From Podocnemis expansa (Eukaryota; Chordata; Testudines; Podocnemididae): 64,000 nt of DNA. The stretch covers positions 26,323,015 through 26,387,014 of the forward strand of contig ML682005.1 of the NCBI GenBank assembly GCA_007922195.1, written 5' to 3'. Position 1 is the stretch's first letter. The number at the start of each line of letters is the position of its first letter. The notes below the pieces were generated by a model. That model saw only the letters and a program-made list of their open reading frames with translations, did not search any database and had not been told where the DNA came from. Positions 1 to 11,513 of this stretch are shown here, in pieces. Both the position numbers and the translations under genes were made by a program.

Positions 1-139
1 CTCACCCCTTGCCACCAGCCACAGCTTCCTGCCATACTCCCAGCTCTGACCATAGCGCTGGTCCCGACTGCGGCTTTTAGTATGGCTTAGAGTCTATTGG
101 GGTACTGTGGGGCATGACCTAAACATTTTGAGGACCACT
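1..139. mobile_element. Right end of a hAT-type MITE cut by the window edge (tentative)
   Basis: The stretch ends in CATTTTGAGGACCACT at about 124-139. Reversed, this reads like the CAGTGGTCCTCAAAATG type of terminal inverted repeat seen on hAT non-autonomous elements. The left end is outside the window, so neither the pair of terminal repeats nor the target duplication can be tested. Confidence 0.3.
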
Positions 140-2033
140 CCCTGAGAGGGCTTGGATCATTTGTTCAGTGTAGTGAGGAAGGCCTTAATCTCCAAGTGCA
201 CATCTTCATGATTAAGATCTGGATCTCCACAATAAAAAAAAAAAAAAAATGCTGTTGAAGAGCCACATCTGGGAAGAGCACAGACACCACCTTGCAGTAA
301 CTAGAGAGCAGTGAGCTGGCTCTAGTTAATATGACCAATAACATCGAACACTGGTTGCACTTGCTAATTTCCATTTAGAAGGAAGTTTAATGTTAAATAT
401 CCTATTTCACATTCTGCTTCACCATTTGATGAAAGTGGCTTTCTTTGTTGCCATCATGTCTGCTGGATGGGCTGGGGAACTGGGAGCTCTCATGGCATAT
501 GCATTCTCCCCCTCCCCTTCCCATTGTTTTTTTCAAAAATAAAGTAAGACCTCCATCTCAAGTTACTATCTGAAGTTGCCTGCTAATTCCATATGAACCA
601 ATGCATTCACCTCTAATTGTTCTCCCCAAACCCCCTGGGAACAAACAAGAAGCAGGACTCCATGCCTTGGAAGTCTGAAGGGTGGTAGCCTTTTACACTG
701 AAATAACAGACTTTCAGAAAGTCACCAAAATTATTCCTTTTCATCATAGATGAAAAGGAGATGCCATATCTAAACAGCAGAGGCCTTGTAAATAGGTGTT
801 TGGGTGCATTGACTTGTACTGTCACCAGGAACAGCCAGAATCCCCACCAGGAAACTACACACGTTCCACTGGAGCTGTATTCACTTTGATAGCCTCCCTT
901 TTAACAGTGTCCTTGTTATGGAAGTCTTCAAACCTGGGTGTCAGCTTATAGATTCCCTCAACACTATAACATAGTGCAGCATAGTTGGAGTTTGTTTTAT
1001 CATCCCTCGTGAATATAACCCCAAACCTCTTTACTCCGCTGAGGGATGCTGCTCAAAAGTGATGTTAAGTGGAGCGCACAAAGGGACACTTTTTGAAGTA
1101 AAGATTATTCACCTGGTGCAGTTAGAGGTTCTTTTGAGACAATTCTCTCTGTGGGTGCTCCCTCTTTCCTTCTCTTACTTGGCAGTTTTCATGCTAAATA
1201 TTTTGCAGCAGAGAAAGAACTGCTGTTGGTTGCATGACACAATGTAACAACCTTAGGTGGTGCAAGACAGGGACTGCACATGTGACCCAACCCGTTACTG
1301 CCACTACCAAACTCTGATTACAAGAACAGGAGTGTACCATCACCTAAAGTGGTGTACCCAAAGGGACAGCCATCTAGAAGAATCTGTTACTGCACAGTGT
1401 GGGTAACTTAACTTTCATATCAGGGGTTATTAAGGAGTCGGTAACCTTTGCTAACTCCTGTGTCGGCCCCTCCTCCTCAATTGTCAGCTCCCTCCCTGGA
1501 TATAAAAAAGCATGGGCTGCCTGAAAAGTTGGTGGCAGCCATGGCAGGAAGTTGGGGGCACAGCAAAGGGGGTGCTGTTGAAAGGAGCCACTCATAGAAA
1601 GAAGCTGCCTTCAGTTGCTCCTCTTGGCAGCATGGTTGGGGACAGCTCCTCTTGGGAGGGTCCCCCAGGCATGCTGCGGAAAGAAGCTACCCCAAGTGGC
1701 TGCTTGGTGGCTGCATACCATGGAGAGAAGCCGTTCATGCAGCTACTTTCTGCACTGTGCCTGGAACATGGGCATGGTGGGGACCCTCCATGCCTCAGCT
1801 GCCTGGAGTGGCTTTCTGCAACAGGAGCCACAGTTTCTGTAGTATTGTAGAGGGTGCTGTGTGCCACTCCAAAATGGGCTCTTGTGCCTTTGTCAGCACA
1901 CATGCCAGGGCTTGCCTGCCCTGGGTTATTACATGAAGAACTAGAAAACTTTGGCAACATTATGCATCCAGTGACAGTTCAGGAATAATCAAATGTTCCT
2001 ACTATAGCTGAATTCAAAATGTTAATCATTTAG
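140..2033. other. Presumed CEP192 intron, no exon recognised
   Basis: No CEP192 exon could be recognised here. An A-rich tract lies at about 233-250. Between about 1490 and 1940 there is a GC-richer block with short recurring words such as GGAGCCAC, CATGG and GCTGC. It is unlike the flanking AT-rich intron and is probably an old repeat of unknown family. The open frames inside this block lack any recognisable protein pattern. Confidence 0.5.
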
Positions 2034-2180
2034 GAGAATTTTCAAGTGCCTCACATTCATCAGACTCTAGTTGGAAGGAATTTGGCAACTGCTAGTGATG
2101 AAGATGTGTATGAACTGGAGAAAGCTGCACATCATGTAAAAAGAGAACCAGTCTTGTTGCCAAGAAAGATAAGACAACAG
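2034..2180 (+). CDS. CEP192: CEP192 exon 1 of window
   Basis: Encodes 49 codons in phase 0, starting ENFQVPHIHQ and ending PRKIRQQ, followed by the donor CAG/GTAAGT. The acceptor (ATTTAG) has a weak pyrimidine tract, so the 5' border is the least certain of all the exons. The segment aligns in spirit with the human region just after the acidic PLK4-binding stretch (acidic residues, then a KLP..LRQ-like end). Earlier exons were not found between 1 and 2033. Confidence 0.6.
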
Positions 2181-2259
2181 GTAAGTAGGAATATTTAATC
2201 ACTAATTCCGATTAAATTGTCTATTTTTATTTAAATAATCTCCCCTGAAGCCCATCTTC

Positions 2260-2340
2260 AAAGTGTCTGAAGTGGGATTTTTCTCCTGTGAAAACTCATG
2301 TAATGAATAAATTTGTTAGTCTAAGTGCCACAGGACTGTT
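2260..2340 (+). repeat. Penelope-type 3' tail / SINE-like repeat fragment
   Basis: Contains AGTGTCTGAAGTGGG, AATAAATTTGTTAGTCT and TGCCACAGGACT in that order. The same word order occurs at 7480-7550 and 34420-34510, and reversed at 24246-24365 and 49664-49722. At 34420 it lies downstream of a GIY-YIG coding fragment, which suggests these are tails of a Penelope-like family. Family assignment is an inference. Confidence 0.55.
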
Positions 2341-2392
2341 TAACTTGAACAACTCTGCAAATGTTGTGTTAGCTCTGAACCTTTTTCTTCAG

Positions 2393-2540
2393 CAGACAGG
2401 GGAAACTAACAAGCCAAGTTTCAGGCCAGAACTAGAAGGCAATAGTTCTGATGAGTCGTCTGCTGGAACGGTAGCCAATAATTCCAGAGTAGAATACAGT
2501 ATGTCTTCAAAGGATCAGAATACTGGCCCATCCGTAAAAG
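2393..2540 (+). CDS. CEP192: CEP192 exon 2 of window
   Basis: Reads TGETNKPSFRPELEGNSSDE and on to GPSVK, exit phase 1, donor AAAG/GTAGGT. The acceptor lies in TTCTTCAGCAG; the tandem CAG allows a one-residue NAGNAG-type choice (2393 or 2396). The product is polar and Ser/Asn-rich, as expected for the disordered N-terminal half of CEP192. It is only 212 nt downstream of the previous exon, separated by a repeat tail that ends at about 2340. Confidence 0.8.
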
Positions 2541-5500
2541 GTAGGTACATTTGGTAGTTGTATACTTATTTCTGTTAAATTTGGAGGTGATGTTTGTAAA
2601 TTAGTAAAGTACACTAATTGAAAACTTTTACTCATAGCATAGGAAAGATATAATGTAGTTAATCTACTTCTCAATCTGTTTGTTTAACCTCCCCCCCAAA
2701 AAAATGCTAGGCAGCACGCACCCCTGAGTGAATATAGTGCATTATAGGTCAACTAGATAGATGAAGATAAAAAAGGATTGACCCGGGTGTTACTCCATGT
2801 CTCCTGTGAGTTAGACTCTTCCCAGAACATTAGTAAAATAATGTAAAATGATAGTTCCAGACCTTCTCAAGTCACTAATTACTTTGTCTGACTGTGTCTA
2901 TCTGCAGTTTGGATCAGGGAGAAAACAAAGCCCACAATGAGTAAGTGCAGTGAACAGGGACTGAGAGACTATTCTTAAGGGCTTTTTTCATTCAAGGCAT
3001 CAAGATCTAGAGAAATTTTGCCACTCAGTTGGTATTAAGCATTCATACTGGGAAGGAGTTAGGGATAAAATGCAAAAGGTACATATTTTCTTTCCTGAGG
3101 TTAGCTCACCGGTATTTGTTTCTACTCCTTACCTTAATCTTGTCTACCAGTTTTTAATAATTTAAAAACATTCAGGTTCTGTCATCAGTGGTGATGTAAA
3201 GTCTTTTTCTGGGATTATCATGGCTGTCTCAATTCCTCACCCTCAAATTTTTTTAAGGAGTTGCTGTTGCAGATTAAGCTATTAGTACTACTTGGTCAAT
3301 CTTATTTGACGGTTGTTCATATAGTGTGGTCCATAAGAAAGTGCAATGAATGTTGCAGAATGTAAAGTTCATTAACACAGTCTGTAATGGAGTTTTTGCT
3401 CTGAGTCAGAGGAATTGTATCCTCTTTGTAACTCTTGTTTTAATTCAAAGCACTCCTGTTGACTTGGTTGGTTTTGGATCAGAACAAAGTCTTTGAGTGG
3501 GTGGAGCAGTCATTTCTGCAGAGCTAGTCCACTAAAATCATTTTGGATTACTGACAAGGACCTTAAGGCTTGATGCTACACTAGAGAATGCAGACTAGTT
3601 TTTTTGATTTTTTTTTTTTTTTTTTTCTCTTCTCCCTTCAGCAATGTGGTGTGTGGTTTTTTGTTTTTGTTCGTTTTTTTGTTTTGTTTTGAGGCTCTAA
3701 TTATTACTGACCAGTGAGTCTCAGAAGTTATGTAAAAGGGACATAGAAGTCAACTTCTTTGCCTTTTCCTTTCTCTTTTGAGGGAGCCCTCAGAATAGCT
3801 TGCATTCAGATTCTCTTCAGTTGGGTGCAGTGGAGATGTCTTCAATTCTGCAGGAAGGGATTCTATTCCCTCTATTTCCTTATTCAGAAGAAGAAAGGAG
3901 TATGGTTTCCTGTATAGAGCTTAAGAGTTTCAGAAAGTTCATTCTTAACATCAGGTTTCAGATGCTCACCCTTTCATCCGTAATCCTCGCTTAAGATCCC
4001 ATGAATTGTTTCATGAGTTGGTTTATTTATGCTTCCATGTGTGCATTCATTCAGGTAACAAATATCTGTGCTTCATGGTCAATGACCTTCACCAGCACTT
4101 CAGAATTTGACTGTTTGGTCAACAGTTTCAGGAGTTTTTAGTAAATCTTTTTTGTTAAATAACTCACCTGAGGAAACAAGGCCTTCACACCCACACATCT
4201 TGATAACAGGCTGATTTGGAGCCTTCAATAAGAGCAGGTCACAAAAGTAGGTTCAAATAATTCTCTCTTTCTGGCTAGGCTTCAGGTTCAGTAGAGACAA
4301 AATCCACTCACTGCTATCTAGTTGGTAATTGATAAAAGTGATCTTAGACTCCACAGCAGTAAGAGTATAGCATTCTCCAAGAAAGGTTTGCACCATGTGG
4401 TGTTTCACTTTACGCCTTTCTTCTCTGCCAAAAACCTCAGTGATGTCTGCCTTAGTTGCCTGTGACAGATGGCTGCTGTTTCTTCTGATCCCATGTTCAA
4501 GGTTCATTCTTTACTCTCTAAGAATGAGTGAAATTTGTTTATCAAGCTGATCAGATGCAGTATGGACTTCTCTGTAGAGGTCCACTGGAAGTGCTAGAAT
4601 CTCTGCTGTGATAGATCCTTAAAATATCTGGAGGAAGGGAGAGAAGTACATCATGGCAAGCTCTTTCTACAGACTCGCCCCAAGAGGGCTAGGGCATTCA
4701 GAAAACCTTCTAAATAAAGGTTTTGTGGTCCACAGTCTGACTCTTTGTGCAACATGCATATAAAATTTAGGCTTATTGATGTATCCTCAAGGAGTTTCTA
4801 CTCCTCCTGCAGGGCCTCAACACAAATCCTGATGGGAGAATACTACACCAGTATAGTATGTTACAGAAATTGCTAGGGAGTGAGATTATCTCTCATGTCA
4901 AAAAGTGGGATTTGATGTATTCTTCATTAGATCAACCTAGTAGTACTTGACTTACCAAGCATCAGAAATTTCTAGAATGGTGGTTCCTCCACCTGCCCGA
5001 TATTCCTCTTTGCGTTGACTTTGCTAGCATAGTGCTGTATATTTTTAACTTCTGTGAAGGAGTCTGAGCTCTCTTGCTGTTTTGTTTCTGATTCAGTGGG
5101 ATTGAGACTGTGTGTGTTTTTGTTTACATGCTTCCATCTTATTAAATGAGGAAGGTACAACAGCACATGGGCCATACAATAGTTCTGGCATGAGTGTATC
5201 AGTTCTTATACTCCAATGGGATGCATTTGACAATACCTCTTCTACTTCCACACGTTCCGGGTATTGTTTCTCAGAACCAAGGTCTTGGATTATATCTTGA
5301 CCTGTCAGCTCTATATCTGATGATAACCCAGGTAGTTTTCATGACCACAGTCACTTGCTGCATCCTTGTTCTGCTGCTTTCCATCATGTGACCTGGGTGC
5401 TTCATGGTTATTGCCTCAGCTGACAGATTATTTGGAAAATGTACAAAATGTTCTCCTGAACAGCAAAAAAGTATATATTGGATGTGCTTACCTGTTCAAG

Positions 5501-5840
5501 TGGAAATGATTTTCCCTATAGCATAGCAGAAAGATGTTGATAGTATTGTTTCAGCCATTCACCTTAGTCTTCTGCTGACCAGGTTGTGCCTAAAATGTAG
5601 TCTGCTAGTGGCTGAAGTCTTGATATGTTCACTCTCCAGTAATGTTGTCTGCTCAACATACCAATCCGTTAATTGTGGGCCACCCTAATAACCAGGGATT
5701 CTAGATTTCTGTGGTTTAAAAAAAAAACAAAAAAACCCCACAAAATTATCTGGTTTAAAAAAAGTGTTTTTTCCACAATGAAAATTAAACTATGAAATTT
5801 CCCTAGCCGTGTGTGTGTGTGTGTAATAGCCAAATTAGAA
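2541..5840. other. Intron 2, unannotated part
   Basis: AT-rich intron with T-runs around 3600-3690 and simple GTTTT/TTTGT stretches. No coding segment or mobile element was recognised with confidence. A short GT run ends at about 5823, just before the MITE. Confidence 0.5.
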
Positions 5841-5982
5841 CAGTGGTTTCCTGACTGTAAGTTTGAACCCTGCTGCCACCAGCAAAAGACTGGAATGCAT
5901 TGTGTAAAGACATAACTGTTGAGTCGTGGGCATAAATGTATTGTTTAACTGAGTCCTGAGGAAAAGAGTTTGAAGACCACTA
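5841..5982. mobile_element. hAT-type MITE with 8-bp target duplication
   Basis: A 142-bp insertion beginning CAGTGGTTTCC and ending GAAGACCACTA, with imperfect inverted ends. It is bracketed by identical AATTAGAA at 5833-5840 and 5983-5990. An 8-bp duplication and CAGTGG ends are the hallmarks of hAT superfamily insertion (established). There is no transposase, so it is non-autonomous. Confidence 0.65.
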
Positions 5983-7164
5983 AATTAGAATGACCATGCA
6001 CCCCATCATGGCTGGAATGGTCCCCTTTTTCAGCTTTGTCCTGGATGTCCTGATGACTTTTTTTGGCAAAAGCTGGACACTTGTCTCTTTTTGCACTTGT
6101 TAATAGGTATGTTTTTCCATGATGTATGGTTTCTTGCATCCCTGCTTATAACTAATGCTGTATTGCTTCCCCTCAGTGAGGCTATTTTTGGCAGGCTCTG
6201 CATGGAATGGAGCCTTCATGTGGATTGTAGAGAATAAAGGCTTCTCCTTCCTAGAACAGGTCCCCAACCTGCGCAAATACAGGTAGCAATAGACTCTCCA
6301 TAGCCATCTTGAAAACCAGCAATGATGGGTCTCCTGCCTTTTACTGTAGAAGAGTACTCTTAAGGGGTGTGCCTTAATAGAACCCTAACGAATAGACTGA
6401 AGGTGCAGGGGAGATTTTTATTTTTTTAATGGGGGAGCCACTCAAGCAGAGGCCTCTAATGGGAGGCAAAGATAAAGACAGCCATCTGCAGTGGTGGTGG
6501 GAGTGTGATTGAGGTGAGCCCCACACACAGCTCTCAAATGGCAGGGGAGATTGGATCTCTCTCTCCTACTCAGGGATTAGCTTCTACCTACCCATAGAAC
6601 CTGTAATAGTTACTTTCTTTCTCTCCATACTCAGTAAGATGTTATTGCATTAATAACATGCATTTTGTGTGTGCTATCTTCTCTCTAACAGTAAGAGTAT
6701 GAAGCTTAAGCGGGTTTTTTAAATAAACTCTGAAGGGTGATGATGCTTGTTTGGCAAAAGATTCTACTTGCCAGTTATGATTATATGGCATGCTTTAAAC
6801 TCAAACTATAAATTTTAATGGAATCATTTGGTGGTCTACATCTGCAAATAGCTTGTTTGAGTAACTTGCTTTGCAGCCTAATCATCAAAGATCTTCTGAA
6901 ATACTTTAAGGACTGTTTCTCCAGTAGAACAAAGTGGACAGACAAACAACAACTATTGTTCAGACTTAGACTCAGAAACAGAAAACTAAAAGTCAAAATT
7001 GCTGTTCTCTATGCATATTCAAATAGTGCTAAAACAGCTGAGTTATAGCATACAAAAGAAAAATGGCAAAACAGATTTTCAGGATATCCTGGATCAGTGC
7101 TTCTAAATCTCTTCCATACTGTGACTACAGCTCTTTTTTCTTTTCACATCATTTGTGTTTTTGG

Positions 7165-7210
7165 TGAATTTTTTTTTATTTTATTTTTATTTATTTATTT
7201 ATTTATTTTT
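7165..7210. repeat. (ATTT)n simple repeat
   Basis: A run of ATTT units within T-rich sequence. A microsatellite with no other content. Confidence 0.8.
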
Positions 7211-7403
7211 TGTGCCTCAATCACTGAAAGCAAGGGGAAGGGAAATGGTAAATAGGCAGCCGTGGTAGTCACTCGAGCAGTAGAAGAGACCATTAAGACT
7301 GGATGTAGCAGCGGGATGAATATGATCTTGGAATTGATACACCCCAAGATTTATAATATGTAGGTCTTTAGAAAATTCAGGCAAAATAGTGAACTTGGTG
7401 AAA

Positions 7404-7550
7404 CAGATTAATTTATTGCATGAGCTTTTGTGAAACAAAACACTTCATCAGATGCTTTTGTCCTACCAAAACACAGGGTTTCCTCCCACAAGAGCTCATG
7501 CAATAAATAAATTTGTTAGCCTTTAAGTGCCTCAGGACTCCTTGTTTTAC
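7404..7550. repeat. Two Penelope-type tails in inverted arrangement
   Basis: The arm at about 7404-7435 contains TTTATTGCATGAGCTTTTGTG. Its near reverse complement CACAAGAGCTCATGCAATAA lies at about 7487-7507 and is followed by AATTTGTTAGCCT and CAGGACTCCTTG. The central part holds CACTTCATCAGATGC, a word common next to this tail. This looks like a head-to-head pair or fold-back copy. Confidence 0.5.
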
Positions 7551-8075
7551 TGAACTAGATTAGCATGGCTGGCCATTTGGAACTCTTTAACTAGGTATTT
7601 TTTTAAAAGAAATTTGTGTGTAGTGAAGTGCTGCCTTATAAGAACCAGGGCCTGTGATCTGGAAATTTGTTAATTGTCTGAAGAAAGCCTTGTCCACCTC
7701 CATCCTCCCAAGCAAATTTGAGATGATTGTGGCACGTTTTCAGGAACTGCTGATATACAAATGTTAGTTTGTACTGTACATAAAACCTTAAATCCTTTGG
7801 CATGCATTGATTTTTTTTTTTTAAGTGTTCCATATCACAATTAGTACAGGTAGTGGTGACTCTCTTGTAATATTATCAGCAAGGAGCGAACCATCACTTG
7901 TCCATATTGATCAAGTGAAAACCCTGTATTTTGAATTTTGCTTACAAACATAAACTAACATCACAGTTCAGATTAGATAACCCAGAGACCAGTTTTAAGA
8001 TGAATCTATCTTAGTAATTGAGTTACAGGAGGGATAAATTATCTCATGTTTTGTTTTTTGTTTTGTTCTCTAAAG

Positions 8076-8335
8076 TGAACCATTTTGAGGGTAACCTTGC
8101 AGCAGAAAACTTAATACCAGTAAATCCACTTTATTTCTCTTGTGCTGCAGAAACTGCATGTGGCCTTGGAGAGCTTGGAAGCAAAGAAGCTGCTCTGGTA
8201 CCATTATATCTATCTGATATGCAGAGTTTAGATACAGGGGGAACTAGAAGAAACATAACTGAAGAAGAAACTGAAGACTTGGTCCAGGCTGCTTCTAAAG
8301 GTGTGACTGCTGATGACGTTCTTACTCACAATGAG
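8076..8335 (+). CDS. CEP192: CEP192 exon 3 of window
   Basis: Enters in phase 1: the G left by the preceding exon plus TG restores a Val codon. It reads NHFEGNLAAENLIPVNPLYF to DDVLTHNE and leaves in phase 0 at GAG/GTAACA. The acceptor TTTTGTTCTCTAAAG has a good pyrimidine tract. The sequence is acidic, low-complexity disordered scaffold without a folded domain. Assignment rests on splice-phase continuity and position between recognisable CEP192 exons rather than on a motif. Confidence 0.82.
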
Positions 8336-9706
8336 GTAACAAAACTTTGAAGTACTACTTCTCTAGAGCAAAAAGAAAATATTCAAACTTTTGTGGTTGA
8401 CCACTTCCAGTGAGATGCTGTATTAAAATATTGTCTGAATTTTCTAAGGACCTATGTATTGTCAACTTGGGATGTTTGGTAATGCATCCACAAATGCAGG
8501 CGTTGATAAACGTAACACTTAGGGCTGTAGTGGGATGTGAAGCAGAAAGGTTAGAGGCGCACCAGTGATGAGCAGAGAGGAGTGCTCTGCCTAGTGTCTA
8601 TAAATTCTCATGCTCACTTTCCCCTGCTCCTCTGAGACAGTGTCAAACTGACTGTTTAATACAGATTTCTGGAACTGCACTTCTGAATCAGCCCTTAAAG
8701 CAGAGGAAACACTCTGTAACAGAGGGAGCAGAACTGGCTGAGATTAATCCTCTCTGGGTGACCCATGTAAAAAAGGCCAGTGCATCTCTGGAATATTCTT
8801 AGCTATTTTAAAATAGTTTTTCCTAAAAAAAAAAAAATATTCTTAAATTATCCCTGAATCCCTACTCGGTCATAATTTCTCTCCTTCCCACCATCCCTTC
8901 CTTCCTGATTACTTTAAATTTGTAGAATTAGCATAGTGGATCTCAAGAGTAATTTCAAGCTTTCATGACACTATTCACTGAATCCTGTTTGCAGCTTCAG
9001 CACAGCACTATGAACGCTGTTACTTAGGTCCTTAGCGGGACGAAAACTATTTTGTGACCAAAACACTAAAGTCTTAATTGTAATTTTGTGGTTATTCGCT
9101 GGAATCACTTCAGGGTAACATTGAGGTGGTTTCTGTGCCTTATCTGTCTAATTTCACAATTTTAGCTTTTTTTTTTGCTTTTTTTTTTCTCTCCTGTTTA
9201 AGTAAAAGCCTGACCTATGAAGGCACAGTATTTGTAATGCTTGGTTTTGGGGATAATCACATCCTTGAAGTGTAAGTTCCTGATACATACACACAGTTTT
9301 AACATATTCATTAGTCTTTAAAAATGCCAAAAGATTCCTTGTTTTTCATCTTAATGTACAGTTTTTGTCTAGGGATAAGTGTGCATATATCTGAGATGTT
9401 CAATTTACTTGATTATAGCCAGCCTTAAGAATATAGTGTGGATTGAGTTGGAAATGGTGATGGGATGACTTTATCAAACGGTCTTATAGTATATGAGAGA
9501 GTCCTTTAATGAGACTGTATATTAATAGTCCCATAGTTTATAGTTTCTAAAAAGTATACCAAAATACTTCACTTTGAGTTTAAATGTGTATTTGTCATAA
9601 AATGACCTAACTTGTGTAAACTGTGTGATGGCATAGTCAGATCTGACTAGAAGCATTTCGTAGTTTGTGAACTGATAGTGGTAACTAATTTTTTTTGTTC
9701 TTTAAG
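8336..9706. other. Intron 3, nothing recognised
   Basis: AT-rich intron with short poly-A (about 8825-8838) and poly-T (about 9169-9190) tracts. No exon, RNA gene or mobile element recognised. Confidence 0.5.
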
Positions 9707-10061
9707 GATTCCATGAATGGTGGAGATGCACTACATTCCATCAGCAGTGCTGAATTCAAACTAGATTCATTATACCTTCACATGGACAGCAATAAGACCA
9801 ATGCCATTTTAGAGGAGAAATCAGCCATAAAGAGAACATTGTCTTCTAACTTGTGTCATGTATTTCCATCTGATGCTGAAGAGATACTGCACTTAGCAGA
9901 TGGGGTGTTGATGTATGACACACCTTTGGAAATTCCTGTTAATGAAAGTGCAGCTGTCACAGATACAAATCCAGTTAAAGAGTGTGAACTTGGTCTGGCT
10001 GATACTTACCTATCTCCAACACCTGGTGATCGAGCTAGTGAATATCCTATTACAACAGAAG
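9707..10061 (+). CDS. CEP192: CEP192 exon 4 of window
   Basis: About 118 codons, starting DSMNGGDALHSISSAEFK and ending ASEYPITTEG. Acceptor TTGTTCTTTAAG, donor GAAG/GTCAGT, phases 0 to 1. It encodes polar, acidic, disordered sequence preceding the Aurora A-binding segment. The phase 1 exit fits the next exon exactly (G+TA gives Val). No domain is visible. In the family this part of the protein is poorly conserved, so the call depends on splicing logic and context. Confidence 0.85.
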
Positions 10062-10427
10062 GTCAGTTGCTGTTGAAATAACCCATTAGATCAAATGAGA
10101 CAAGATGGTCTTTTATGGTGAGGGAAAAAATTGCATGTTGAGCATTTTCCCAAATGTACCAGATCTTTATAAGAAAAGACAGAACTCTGACTTAGCCAGA
10201 AAAAATAACTGCTTCAGTTTTGAATACCATTGTTTATTGATGGTACTTAAAATATGAAATCACTTACGCTAAGTCTGTGGGGTGTTCTAAAGTTCATAAA
10301 AATTTCAATTACAGTGATATCAGTTACAGGTTAGAGAATGTAACTATCTCTGGCAGATAAATTGCCTAGAATTTAAGTGACTTTTTTTTTTTTTGTTTTT
10401 TTTAAATCCCTTTATCTTGGTCTAAAG
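10062..10427. other. Intron 4, nothing recognised
   Basis: Short AT-rich intron with a normal donor (GTCAGT) and a T-rich run before the acceptor. No other feature seen. Confidence 0.6.
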
Positions 10428-10592
10428 TAAATTCAGCATTTCGTGACCTAGATGACCCACCACACAGTATTGTCTATCAAAATGAAGAGGGCAAATGGGT
10501 GACTGACCTGGCATATTATACCTCATTTGATAAAGAACAAGACTTAAATCTGGCTGCAGGCAGTAAAATAAGTGAGGACTTCATAGCTGCAT
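10428..10592 (+). CDS. CEP192: CEP192 exon 5 of window: Aurora A-binding motif
   Basis: Contains the block SIVYQNEEGKWVTDLAYYTS, which is nearly invariant in vertebrate CEP192. In the human protein this segment belongs to the region that binds and helps activate Aurora A at centrosomes (established knowledge). Phases are 1 in and 1 out, acceptor TATCTTGGTCTAAAG, donor T/GTAAGT. The trailing GCA T joins the next exon's CT to make Ser. This is the strongest single identifier of the gene in the first 18 kb. Confidence 0.96.
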
Positions 10593-11134
10593 GTAAGTAA
10601 TCCTTTTTTCTTTGCAATTGAGTAGTCAATAGACTTATAATTAAAAATGTGCTTTCTTTAGTACACATGAACATTGGGATGATTAGTGCTACTATCACCT
10701 GCACTGTCAAATATTAATCTTTTCTCCTAGAAATGTGTGTATTGATTATGAGCTAGCTAATGGCTTCTTTCCCACATCTTCTCTCTCCATCCTGCAGTGA
10801 GGATTATTGTTTTAAAGGATTTATTGACCCTTCCACAGACGTCTGGTTCCTGTTATATAAGAGAACTTAAACAGGATGCCTCAATGGTACAAGAAGGAAG
10901 AGCAAGCTTCCTGTAGGTTATGGGTCTCTGCCACCCTGTAATTTCACAAAGGCTGTTAAAGTCATTCTCTATCATTTCATCGTTATGGAAGTATCACAAA
11001 ACTATAGGATACTTGCCAGCAAAATATTTCTTCTCCCTCAACATTTGTTGTTGCATGGAATGCTATGTTTCCTTAGCTTTACATAGTCATTGCTACAAAA
11101 TTCTTTATTTAAATTGCAAATTAAATTCTCAAGT

Positions 11135-11345
11135 TCTTCTTCAAGCGCTATCCCGTGCTGCTCCACCTTAGGTGCAGCAGCATCCCAGCACTGTACAATG
11201 GAGTCTCCCTAGCAGAACTGCACGGGTGGTGCTTGTGCAGAAGATGGCTCACGACCCCCTCAGCGCAGCTTGGCGCGAGCGCGCCCCTTTCCCGTCAGTT
11301 CCTTTTTAACTGTCCTCAGCTGACAACGGTTTCTCCTCTCTGATC
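11135..11345 (+). repeat. DIRS A left terminal repeat
   Basis: The outer end reads TTCTTCAAGCGCTATCCCGT. The inner part includes GCGCGAGCGCGCCCC and GTCAGTTCCTTTTTAAC. This core recurs inverted, and also direct, near 16754-16860. The GTCAGTTCC word is the initiator-like element shared with the other copies. No convincing TATA motif is left upstream of it. Confidence 0.75.
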
Positions 11346-11513
11346 CTTATTTCTTCTCCTCTGGACTCCTGTTTTGACAAAAAATGCTTAGTTTTAGTCA
11401 TAGTTCGTCCCTCTTTTTTAAAGAAAGACACAGGAAGCTGAAGAGCGCTCAAGCCATGGCGCTTGCCTTCACCGCTCCGTTTCTCTCTACTAATAATTCA
11501 AGGAAGTCCAGCT

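Noticed and set aside
1512..1960. Overlapping open frames on both strands
   Set aside because: No family pattern, no splice-consistent link to CEP192, and open frames on both strands are expected from local GC richness.
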